Of a stretch of DNA of 63,261 nt, positions 36,672 to 45,119 are shown one piece after another. The position numbers were made by a program, and so were the translations under genes. Below the pieces are notes generated by a model. The model searched no databases. It worked only from the letters and a program-made list of their open reading frames with translations, and was not told the origin of the DNA. The stretch comes from an uncultured Lachnospiraceae bacterium (lineage in GTDB: Bacteria; Bacillota; Clostridia; Lachnospirales; Lachnospiraceae): the NCBI GenBank assembly GCA_910579865.1, contig CAJTXA010000018.1:1-63261 (forward strand), written 5' to 3'. Each line of letters starts with the position of its first letter. The stretch's first letter is position 1.

Positions 36672-38294
36672 CTATATTTCGTCTAATAGTCCCTGTATTC
36701 CTCGTTCTTCAAAAATCTTTCGATAGTAAGCAACCTCCTGCCCAATCAGTTCATCAATCACTTGCATCCCTAATACTTCGACTGGTGCCTGATCATCTGT
36801 CATAATATAATTTCCCGCTTGATATTCTTCTAATTGAAATAAAATCCAGTCTAACATACCATACAATTCTTTATCTTTTGTCTGTTCTAGATTTCGTTTC
36901 ATTACATCCAATAGATCGGATGAAACAGAAGCAAATAACTCTCGATTTGTTGTTCCGGGTACATCTATAGTATAAACTGTATCAAATACAGAAGAAATCG
37001 TATCTGCCAAATATTGATTGATATTTCCTTCCTGATTTCCATGCATATTCATATTGACAACCATAACACCATCCTCTGTTAGATGTTCCTTTACCAAAGT
37101 AAAAAATTCTACAGAGGACATCTGAAAAGGAATTGTAATATCCTGATAAGCATCTACCATAATTACATCATACTTTTTATCCACCACATTTAAATAAGCC
37201 CTTCCATCATAAGTCGTTACTTTTATCTCTTCTGGCAGTTCAAAATATTGTTTTGCAAGCTGTGTAATCTTTTCATCAATTTCCACTCCCTCAATTTGAA
37301 GGTGATCAAAATATCGCATACATTGTGTTGCAAAAGTTCCAGTCCCCATACCAAGTATTAACACTTCTAGTTGTTCTTTTTCCTCTACACCTGCCATATA
37401 TGGTGCTGCCATTGCATAATCATAGTACATCCCAGTTAAACTTTGATCCTTCTTTCGAATCGACTGTACGCCAAACAATACATTCGTTGATAAAATCACA
37501 CTATTTTCATCTTCTTTTACCTGAAGATAATTATAAACTGACTCTCCTTCATAAGTAAGATTTGTCTCCCAAAAAGCAAAATGGCTTTTCCATCCAAAGA
37601 TACAACATATTCCAAATAAAATACCTCCCACCAAAACTGACTTTTTCCCCACTTTTGTACTAATAAAATATATCACTGTTAAAAGCAAAAGAATTCCTGC
37701 AAAAATCAAAAAAGTAATCGACGTTCCAACTGCAGGAATTGTTACAAAAGTAGGTAGAAATGTTCCCAAAATACTTCCAATTGTATGAAATGCTCCAAGT
37801 GTTCCCACTGTCTTTCCATTTTCCTCCAAGCTTTCCACTGTATACTTTGTAAGGGAAGGAGTCACTGTTCCTAATAAAAAAAGTGGAAATACAAAAATCA
37901 CCATACAAGCAAAAAAAGCTGACCAAATCAAAAAATTGTTGCTAACAGAAAAAATTAGCAGTGCTGAAATTCCCAAAATCACATATTTTCCTAAAACAGG
38001 AATAGCAGCAATCCATACTGCAGCAATTAAAATCCTAAAATATAATTTATCTGGATTTGGATTTTTATCTGCAGTTCTTCCTCCATAGATATTTCCCAAT
38101 GCCATTGCAATCATAATTGTTCCAATAATAATCGTCCATACAATTTGTGAAGAACTAAAATAAGGTGCTAAAAGCCGACTTGCTCCCAACTCTACTGCCA
38201 TCACAGACATCCCAGCAAAAAACTCCGTTAAATATAGATACCACTTATTTGATAAAATTGACTTCTTTTTCCTTTTATCCTCTTTTCGATTCAT
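36672..38294 (-). CDS. membrane-fused spermidine synthase-like protein
   Basis: 540 residues. The N-terminal 210 or so hold 6-8 hydrophobic helices (GMSVMAVELGASRLLAPYF is the typical start of this group). The C-terminal half is a Rossmann methyltransferase/spermidine-synthase fold: VLILGMGTGTF (nucleotide loop), EGVEIDEKI (acidic end of strand 2), and DVIMVDAYQD where the aminopropyltransferase catalytic Asp is expected. Such fusions are annotated as spermidine synthases, but the activity is mostly untested. There is no speD/speA partner nearby. It has its own promoter (38357-38385) and is divergent from trkA. Confidence 0.87.
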   Translation of the reverse strand: MNRKEDKRKKKSILSNKWYLYLTEFFAGMSVMAVELGASRLLAPYFSSSQIVWTIIIGTIMIAMALGNIYGGRTADKNPNPDKLYFRILIAAVWIAAIPVLGKYVILGISALLIFSVSNNFLIWSAFFACMVIFVFPLFLLGTVTPSLTKYTVESLEENGKTVGTLGAFHTIGSILGTFLPTFVTIPAVGTSITFLIFAGILLLLTVIYFISTKVGKKSVLVGGILFGICCIFGWKSHFAFWETNLTYEGESVYNYLQVKEDENSVILSTNVLFGVQSIRKKDQSLTGMYYDYAMAAPYMAGVEEKEQLEVLILGMGTGTFATQCMRYFDHLQIEGVEIDEKITQLAKQYFELPEEIKVTTYDGRAYLNVVDKKYDVIMVDAYQDITIPFQMSSVEFFTLVKEHLTEDGVMVVNMNMHGNQEGNINQYLADTISSVFDTVYTIDVPGTTNRELFASVSSDLLDVMKRNLEQTKDKELYGMLDWILFQLEEYQAGNYIMTDDQAPVEVLGMQVIDELIGQEVAYYRKIFEERGIQGLLDEI

Positions 38295-38356
38295 TCTTTT
38301 TTGTCCTCTCTATTTCATATACTTTTCCCTTTCTGGCTTACTTAAGAAATAAAACT

Positions 38357-38385
38357 ATTATAACAGAAAACCTATTTGATGAAAA
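38357..38385 (-). promoter_or_regulatory. promoter of spermidine synthase-like gene
   Basis: Extended -10 TGtTATAAT (TATAAT at 38357-38362 on the minus strand), 17 bp, weak -35 TTTTCA (38380-38385). Confidence 0.6.
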
Positions 38386-38562
38386 GGATATTTTATCCTA
38401 TATAAAAAGATCTAAAATTTAATAAATACCAGTTTATTTCTCTCTCAATTTGTGATACACTTTTAAGTAATTACTATATAAAAATAATAAAACTCAAATA
38501 ACCTGAAAAAATTCAATACTTATGATTTTTATACAATTATATTAACTAAGGAGCACTGTAAC

Positions 38563-39936
38563 ATGAAAATCATTATTATTGGCTGTGGCAAAGTAGGCTA
38601 TGCACTTGCTCAACAATTAAATGACGAGCACCATGATATTGTAATTATTGATAATTCTGCTGCCTGCCTTCAGCCTGCACTCTCTGCGCTTGATTTACAA
38701 GGAATCGTAGGAAATGGTACCAATTTTCGTACCCAACAGGAAGCTGGCATTGAAGATGCTGACTTACTAATAGCAGTAACAAATCAGGATGAAATCAACC
38801 TGCTTAGTTGCCTAATTGCTAAAAAAACCACTGAATGTAGAACAATCGCTCGTGTCCGCAATCCAGAATATTTTCAAGAAATTGCCTATCTAAAACAATG
38901 TTTAGATATTTCGCTGGCCATTAATCCAGAATTTGCAGCAGCAAGAGAAATTGCTCATCTCATTCAAATTCCAGATGCAATGGAAATTGATACTTTTGCA
39001 AAAGGTCGTGTGGATTTACTACGTGTAGCTATCTCCGAACATAGTCCTCTTCACAACATGACGGTACAAGCCTTTTCTAAACGATTTAACCATGAAATCC
39101 TAATCTGTATTTTGGTACACGATCATCAAGTTAGTATTCCAAATGGAACTACCATTTTGCAGGCAGGTGATATGATTTCAGTTATTTTGCCAAAAGAAAA
39201 AATTCCGGCTTTTTATAAAGTCACAAAATTATCGGTTACACGAGAGATTCGTAATGTTATGATTGCAGGAGGAGGAACAATTTCTTACTATCTTTCTAAA
39301 ATGCTAATGAAATCGGGTATCCATGTAAAAATTGTAGAAAGAAATCGAGAACGTTGTGATCTCTTAAGTGCCACTCTTTCAAAAGCTACCATTATTCATG
39401 CAGATGCTTCTGAACATGAAATCCTGCTAGAGGAAGGACTAGCTTCTACGGATGCCTTTGTTGCATTAACTAATATGGATGAAGAAAATGTATTTCTTTC
39501 TCTTTATACCAATAAAGTAAATCCAAACTGCAAAAAGATTATTAAAATCAATCGCTTAGAATTAGATGAAATTATTGATGATCTTCCAGTTGGAAGTATT
39601 ATTTCTCCTAAGCATATCACCGCAGAACATATTTTACAGTATGCTCGAAGTCAAAGTAATTCTTATGGAAGCAATGTAGAGGCTCTTTATCGGCTAATGG
39701 ACAATCAAGTAGAAGCTCTTGAATTTCATGTGGGAGAAAATAGTTCTGTTACTGATATTCCATTGATTGATTTACACCTTAAGAAAAACCTTTTAATCTG
39801 CTGTATTGTACGTGGAAATCAAATTATTACACCTTCTGGACGTGATAGTATCCGGCTTCATGATACAGTAATTGTAGTAACTACACATAAGGGATTACAA
39901 GATATTTCTGATATTTTATTAAATAACGGAAGGTAG
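38563..39936 (+). CDS. trkA: Trk potassium uptake regulator TrkA
   Basis: Cytosolic NAD-binding gating subunit of the Trk K+ channel. The 457-residue length fits the two-tandem-RCK form: first RCK_N starts MKIIIIGCGKVGYALAQQL and second at about residue 230 (NVMIAGGGTISYYLSKML), each followed by an RCK_C domain. The GxGxxG loop is intact in the first and altered in the second. AAGGAG precedes the ATG. trkH follows after 11 bp, so they form an operon; the chemoreceptor behind may be cotranscribed. Confidence 0.95.
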   Translation: MKIIIIGCGKVGYALAQQLNDEHHDIVIIDNSAACLQPALSALDLQGIVGNGTNFRTQQEAGIEDADLLIAVTNQDEINLLSCLIAKKTTECRTIARVRNPEYFQEIAYLKQCLDISLAINPEFAAAREIAHLIQIPDAMEIDTFAKGRVDLLRVAISEHSPLHNMTVQAFSKRFNHEILICILVHDHQVSIPNGTTILQAGDMISVILPKEKIPAFYKVTKLSVTREIRNVMIAGGGTISYYLSKMLMKSGIHVKIVERNRERCDLLSATLSKATIIHADASEHEILLEEGLASTDAFVALTNMDEENVFLSLYTNKVNPNCKKIIKINRLELDEIIDDLPVGSIISPKHITAEHILQYARSQSNSYGSNVEALYRLMDNQVEALEFHVGENSSVTDIPLIDLHLKKNLLICCIVRGNQIITPSGRDSIRLHDTVIVVTTHKGLQDISDILLNNGR

Positions 39937-39947
39937 AGGTATAAGAA

Positions 39948-41390
39948 ATGAATTTTTGGTTAATTAACTCCATTTTAGGTAGAGTGATTATGTTGCAAGG
40001 ACTTTTTATGTTGCTTCCTTGTATAATTGGTATCTTTTATGGAGAACGAAATGATGCCCTAGCTTACCTATTTCTTTCTGTACTCTGTCTGGTTGTTGGA
40101 AAACTTGCAAGAATCCGAAAACCAAAAAGTGCTACTTTCTATGCAAAAGATGGTTTTCTTGCTGTATCTCTTAGTTGGATTATTATGAGTCTTATAGGTG
40201 CGCTTCCTTTTGTATTAAATGGAGATATTCCAAACTATACAGATGCTTTATTTGAAATTATCTCTGGTTTTACTACAACAGGATCAAGTATTTTAAATAA
40301 TGTAGAATTACTTTCTCATGCTAATCTCTTCTGGAGAAGCTTTAGTCATTGGATTGGTGGTATGGGTGTATTAGTTTTTATTCTTGCCATTCTTCCAATG
40401 TCAGGTGGCTCAACAATTAATCTAATGAAAGCAGAAAGCCCTGGTCCTTCTGTTGGCAAATTGGTTCCAAAGATGCAGCAAACCGCATTTTTATTATATG
40501 CGATTTATTTTGCTATGACTATTGTAGAAATTATTTTGCTGTTAATTGGTGATATGCCTCTTTTTGATGCTCTCTGTCATGCTTTTGGTACAGCAGGTAC
40601 AGGAGGATTTGGAATAAAGGCAGATAGTATCGCTGGTTATTCTGTCTATTTACAGGGTGTTATTACTGTTTTTATGTTCCTTTTTGGCGTCAATTTTACA
40701 TTTTATTACTATATACTTATTCATAAGGTAAAAGATGCATTTCAAATTGAAGAAGTACGTTGGTATTTTTTAATTTATATTGCTGCTGTTTTCCTAATTA
40801 CTGGAACACTTGTCCGACATGGAGATGGACTTTTTGAAAGTTTCCACCATACAGCATTTCAAGTTGCTTCTATTATGACAACCACTGGATACGCAACCGT
40901 AGACTTTGATAAATGGCCTGAATTTTGTCGTACTATTATGGTAGGGCTTATGTTTATTGGTGCCTGTGCTGGATCGACTGGAGGCGGAATTAAAGTTTCT
41001 CGTATTATGATTTACCTAAAACAAGTAAAAAAAGAATTGATGCAGCAGATTCATCCACGCCAAATTCGTGTTATAAAAATGGATGGAAAAGCAATCGAAC
41101 ACACAACAGTTCGTTCTTGTAATGTATTTTTAATGAGTTATCTTGTTATTTATGCAATTTCAATTTTATTAATCAGCTTAGATGGTTTTGATTTTACCAC
41201 AAATTTTACTGCTGTTACTGCTACTTTAAACAATATTGGTCCTGGTCTTAATATGGTTGGTCCTAATGGAAATTTCGCAGAATTTTCTGTTTTTTCCAAA
41301 TATGTATTAATTTTTGATATGTTAGCAGGACGATTAGAAATTATTCCTATGATGATTTTATTCCATCCTGGAACTTGGAAAAAATCCTAA
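39948..41390 (+). CDS. trkH: Trk potassium channel subunit TrkH
   Basis: K+-translocating membrane subunit, 480 residues, with four pore-loop repeats typical of the Trk/Ktr family (SGFTTTGSSIL, HAFGTAGTGGFG, MTTTGYATVDF and the last TATLNNIGPGL). Loop glycines of the selectivity filter are present in all four. It assembles as a dimer with the TrkA ring. It lies 11 bp after trkA; 45 bp later the chemoreceptor gene starts with no terminator between. Confidence 0.95.
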   Translation: MNFWLINSILGRVIMLQGLFMLLPCIIGIFYGERNDALAYLFLSVLCLVVGKLARIRKPKSATFYAKDGFLAVSLSWIIMSLIGALPFVLNGDIPNYTDALFEIISGFTTTGSSILNNVELLSHANLFWRSFSHWIGGMGVLVFILAILPMSGGSTINLMKAESPGPSVGKLVPKMQQTAFLLYAIYFAMTIVEIILLLIGDMPLFDALCHAFGTAGTGGFGIKADSIAGYSVYLQGVITVFMFLFGVNFTFYYYILIHKVKDAFQIEEVRWYFLIYIAAVFLITGTLVRHGDGLFESFHHTAFQVASIMTTTGYATVDFDKWPEFCRTIMVGLMFIGACAGSTGGGIKVSRIMIYLKQVKKELMQQIHPRQIRVIKMDGKAIEHTTVRSCNVFLMSYLVIYAISILLISLDGFDFTTNFTAVTATLNNIGPGLNMVGPNGNFAEFSVFSKYVLIFDMLAGRLEIIPMMILFHPGTWKKS

Positions 41391-41435
41391 CACTTTATTC
41401 AAAAAGGCATACCAAATAACGAAAGGATTTTATTT

Positions 41436-43232
41436 ATGAAGAAAAAACAAATTACACTTAGCCTAAGAGCCTCTATTATGCTTTTATTTCTTATTATCAC
41501 TGTACCAACTTCATCTATTATTGGCTATAATGGTATTCTATCTATTAAACAACTACTAGAAACTTCTTATACTACTTATACTGCTGCCGTTGACGAAGGT
41601 TCTAAAATGGAAATCAAATCTCAAGTACAAAATGCTGTTTCTATTGTACAAAATGAATACAATCAATACCTTTCTGGTGAAAAAACAGAAGACGAAGCAA
41701 AAGATACAGCACGAAATATTCTTCGAAATATGCGTTATCGAGATGATAATAGTGGATATTTTTGGGTTGATGCAGTAGATGGTTTACTAATTGTACATGG
41801 AATTCTTTCTGATCAAGAGGGTACAAACCGTATAAACCTTCAAGATCAAAACGGTGTTCTAATTACAAAAGAAATTATTGATGTCTGTCAAAGTCCAGCA
41901 AAAGGAGGTTATACTGAATTTTATTTTACCAAAGCAGATGGGGTTACAATAGCACCAAAACTTTCTTATTCTGAATTATTTGAACCATGGGGATGGACCA
42001 TATCAACTGGAAATTATATTGATGATATTCATTCTGAGCGAATGAGTCTTCAAACTACTTTAAATAATACCTATAATCATCTTTTAACTCGAATTAACCT
42101 TTTATTTTTAATAACAATTGCGATTTCCTTAACAATTGCTTTCTTATATGGTACTTATTTAACACGTCCAATTAAAAAAATTCAATCGTATGCCCAAGTT
42201 CTTTCCTCTGGAGATATGACCTCTCATATCTCAATTAAACAAAAAAATGAAATTGGACAAATGGCTGATTCGTTACATATTGCACAACAAAATATGTGTG
42301 AGCTGCTGCAAGATATTACAAATGTATCTCAAAGTGTACAAGATGCTGTAAATGAATTTGAGCAAAGCTTTACTAATATGACCCAATCTATTATTGATGT
42401 ATCTGATTCCGTTGATACTTTAACCAATAATATTAATAATCAAGCTTCCTCTACCGATGAAGCTGCCAATGATGTAAATACAATTGCACAAAAAATTCAA
42501 GAAACTGATTTGGAAATTAATGCGCTCAATCAAAACGCCTCTGATATGAAACAGTTAAGTGAACAGTCTATGACAACCCTAACTTCTCTTATCACAATTA
42601 ATACAAAAACACAAAACAACCTTTTAGAAATGCATAAACAGACAGAAACCATGAATCAATCTGTCCAGCAAATTCAAATGGCTGCCAACTTAATTAATGA
42701 AATATCTGATCAAACAGGTTTGCTTGCATTAAATGCAAGTATTGAAGCAGCTCGTGCTGGAGAACTTGGAAAAGGATTTGCTGTAGTGGCAGATGAAATC
42801 AGTAAATTAGCTCAACAATCCGCAAACTCTGTTGAAGAAATTAGTAAAATTTTAAATGAATTACTATCCAATTCCAACCGTTCTATGCAAATTATGGAAG
42901 AAATTAATCACTCTAATAAAAACCAGGTAGATTCTCTTTCTGAAACACAAAATACATTTAATAAACTCTATCAAGAGCTTGAAGAATTTGTAAATTCTGT
43001 AGAATTAATTGATCATAGAACACAAGAAATTGAACAACAACGTTCTAGTGTAACACAATCTCTCCATATACTAAATCAACTTGCTCAAGATAACGCTGCT
43101 GTTACACAAGAAACTTCTAGTATGTCACTGGAATTATCTCGTATGGTAGGAGACTCTGCACAAATTGTCAGTACTCTAGAAGAAACAGCAAAAACCTTAA
43201 TTACAAACGTAAATAAATTTAAAATTAAATAA
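41436..43232 (+). CDS. methyl-accepting chemotaxis protein with Cache sensor domain
   Basis: 598 residues: TM1 (about 12-32), extracellular Cache-type sensor (about 35-200; DDNSGYFWVDAVDGLLIVHG and ELFEPWGWTISTGNYID are single-Cache signatures), TM2 (about 208-230), HAMP (to about 285), then a long helical signalling domain with the conserved hairpin tip EISDQTGLLALNASIEAARAG-like and GFAVVADEIS. It reports to CheA/CheW, which are not in the window. GAAAGGA precedes the ATG. Position right behind trkAH suggests cotranscription with K+ uptake. The ligand is unknown; small organic acids are common for this sensor type. Confidence 0.94.
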   Translation: MKKKQITLSLRASIMLLFLIITVPTSSIIGYNGILSIKQLLETSYTTYTAAVDEGSKMEIKSQVQNAVSIVQNEYNQYLSGEKTEDEAKDTARNILRNMRYRDDNSGYFWVDAVDGLLIVHGILSDQEGTNRINLQDQNGVLITKEIIDVCQSPAKGGYTEFYFTKADGVTIAPKLSYSELFEPWGWTISTGNYIDDIHSERMSLQTTLNNTYNHLLTRINLLFLITIAISLTIAFLYGTYLTRPIKKIQSYAQVLSSGDMTSHISIKQKNEIGQMADSLHIAQQNMCELLQDITNVSQSVQDAVNEFEQSFTNMTQSIIDVSDSVDTLTNNINNQASSTDEAANDVNTIAQKIQETDLEINALNQNASDMKQLSEQSMTTLTSLITINTKTQNNLLEMHKQTETMNQSVQQIQMAANLINEISDQTGLLALNASIEAARAGELGKGFAVVADEISKLAQQSANSVEEISKILNELLSNSNRSMQIMEEINHSNKNQVDSLSETQNTFNKLYQELEEFVNSVELIDHRTQEIEQQRSSVTQSLHILNQLAQDNAAVTQETSSMSLELSRMVGDSAQIVSTLEETAKTLITNVNKFKIK

Positions 43233-43247
43233 CAAAACAAAATTTCT

Positions 43248-43287
43248 GTTCTTTCTGCATATTCCTTTTTTATTGTGCAGAAAGAAC
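43248..43287 (+). terminator. terminator of trkAH-MCP, overlapping the convergent gene's end
   Basis: GTTCTTTCTGCA (43248-43259) pairs with TGCAGAAAGAAC (43276-43287), then TTTTTCTATT. The 3' arm is also coding sequence for the last residues of the minus-strand nucleotidyltransferase gene, whose stop codon (43270-43272) falls in the loop. Confidence 0.85.
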
Positions 43288-44052
43288 TTTTTCTATTACT
43301 TCCAAAAATAATTGATTTAATTTTTTCCAATCTGGGTCTCTATCATCTGACATATCTAGTAATTGTTTTCTATAATATTCTATTTTTTCTTCTATATAGT
43401 TGTTTAATAAATCAATTCGTTTTCCCTTTTCACTTTCAGACATTTGCTTTTTTTGTTCTATCAAATTCTTTACAAATTCTTTTTTCTCTTCTTCTAATAT
43501 CAGTTCAAGCAAATCAGAAAATAAAACAGGAGGAGCACATCTTTTTTCTTCAATCCACTGACAAGCTAAAAGAGGCCGTAATACATAAAAATATTTTTTA
43601 TATACCACCATATCCTCTAATAAATAGGAGCGAAAGTTTTTATTAGCTGTCCCATAATAATGATACATACAAGATTTACAAGAAAAATACTGCTCTGCAA
43701 CTGCTTGAATCCTTTTCCACTCTTGCGTAATACGATACACAATAGGAGAATGACTCCATTCAAATAAAGTAGCATTTGATTTATGAAAATGTTGTAAAGC
43801 CTTTGATAAATCCCAACCACTAATATCGAATACATCATTTAATTCCCAATTAATAAAATCGGTTTTCTCTTCTAGTTTTAGATAATATTCTAGTTCTCTT
43901 ATATAAATAAATCGTACATCGTAATCACTATCTGGTGAAGCAAATCCCCAAGCCCGACTACCAGATTCTACTGCATAAAGAATCTTTACTTTTTCTTTTT
44001 GCTCTATTTCATTTAATTTTTTATCAATCAAACTTTCTATTGTTTTATTCAT
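43270..44052 (-). CDS. predicted nucleotidyltransferase (YcgL/RlaP-type, COG3541-like)
   Basis: 260 residues. The N-terminal pol-beta-type signature GSRAWGFASPDSDYDVRFIY (about residues 31-50) has the GS and paired Asp metal ligands. The following DISGWDLSKALQHFHKSNATLFEW block is characteristic of the YcgL/RlaP group. RlaP proteins are named for association with RNA ligases in putative RNA repair, but no ligase gene is seen here. The gene lies 98 bp downstream of the DNA adenine methylase gene on the same strand; a functional link is possible but unproven. Its 3' end overlaps the convergent terminator. Confidence 0.82.
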   Translation of the reverse strand: MNKTIESLIDKKLNEIEQKEKVKILYAVESGSRAWGFASPDSDYDVRFIYIRELEYYLKLEEKTDFINWELNDVFDISGWDLSKALQHFHKSNATLFEWSHSPIVYRITQEWKRIQAVAEQYFSCKSCMYHYYGTANKNFRSYLLEDMVVYKKYFYVLRPLLACQWIEEKRCAPPVLFSDLLELILEEEKKEFVKNLIEQKKQMSESEKGKRIDLLNNYIEEKIEYYRKQLLDMSDDRDPDWKKLNQLFLEVIEKVLSAQ

Positions 44053-44150
44053 TTTTAATCCTCTATCTTACTTTTCCCTTCTTTTTTATTCTCCAATTCT
44101 ATCCATTTATTCTTTACCCTATAAAATTATTTACTGTTATAAAAACTCCT

Positions 44151-45005
44151 TTATCCTATATATTTACTTGGAACATAATTAGTCAATAAAGCCTCTATCA
44201 TTGCATTTCTATTTTCCTCACTTGCTCCAATATAATAAAAATGTTCTTTATTTATTTTATAACACATACTCCATAGAGAATCGATATATTCATTTTTTCT
44301 ATACTTATTTCTATCCCATGTAGACAGCATAAACTTTGCACCTGATTCTAGTAACGCATCTTTTAATAACACTTCCTGCTGTTCATTCCAACTATCATAA
44401 TAATCTACATGTCTTCCAATATAGGGAGGATCACAATAAATAAAATCTGTTTTTGCTGCCTCTTGAATTGTCTCTTGGAAAGACTGGCATTTAAAATCCC
44501 ATTCTTTTTCTAAAAGTAATTCTTCTAAATGCCTTACCTGATTTACAATCTTTGTAATATAAGCTTTCGAAAAACGTTCTGATTTATGACAATAAGGAAC
44601 ATTAAATTTATAATTTTTATTAAAACGAATCATTCCATTAAAACAACTTCGATTTAAAAATAAAAAATCAAGCGGATTATGGGATTCATTAAATCTATCT
44701 CTAATATAATAATAATATTGTTCCTTTTTTTCCTCTAATTGTTTTCCCTCTCGTTCTAAATAATCTCTAACCACAAGAGACGAAATCTTTTTATTTTTAA
44801 TTGCATTATATAAATGAATCACATGAGGATTTGTATCAGCAAATACAGCATGTTTTGGTGCCAGATTTAATCCAACTACTCCAGAACCCATAAATGGCTC
44901 ATACCAGATCGTATTTTCATTTATCTCTATATTTTCAGAAATCAATGAAACCAATTTCGTTTTTATTCCTTGAATTTTTATTGGAGGTACATATACCTTA
45001 TCCAT
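44151..45005 (-). CDS. D12-class adenine-specific DNA methyltransferase
   Basis: 284 residues. AdoMet-binding motif WYEPFMGSGVVGLNL near the N-terminus and catalytic CDPPYIG (about residue 190), with the FLFLNRSCFNGMIRFN block between, define the Dam/D12 family of N6-adenine methyltransferases. Target sequence cannot be read directly. No restriction endonuclease lies next to it: the downstream gene is a nucleotidyltransferase and the upstream one is nifJ, so it looks solitary. The RBS AAAGGAAAC is weak-to-moderate, and a TATAAT box sits at 45033-45038. Confidence 0.9.
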   Translation of the reverse strand: MDKVYVPPIKIQGIKTKLVSLISENIEINENTIWYEPFMGSGVVGLNLAPKHAVFADTNPHVIHLYNAIKNKKISSLVVRDYLEREGKQLEEKKEQYYYYIRDRFNESHNPLDFLFLNRSCFNGMIRFNKNYKFNVPYCHKSERFSKAYITKIVNQVRHLEELLLEKEWDFKCQSFQETIQEAAKTDFIYCDPPYIGRHVDYYDSWNEQQEVLLKDALLESGAKFMLSTWDRNKYRKNEYIDSLWSMCYKINKEHFYYIGASEENRNAMIEALLTNYVPSKYIG

Positions 45006-45052
45006 TCTAAAACAGTTTCCTTTCTATCCTTTATTATAACTATTTTTTTAAA

Positions 45053-45084
45053 AAAGAGCAGTATGCCAAAATATCTGGCATACT
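45053..45084 (-). terminator. intrinsic terminator of nifJ
   Basis: Minus strand AGTATGCCA/TGGCATACT stem (45060-45068 and 45076-45084), followed by GCTCTTTTTT. Confidence 0.9.
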
Positions 45085-45119
45085 ACCCTAATTTTAATAT
45101 CTATAATAACCCCTATTTC

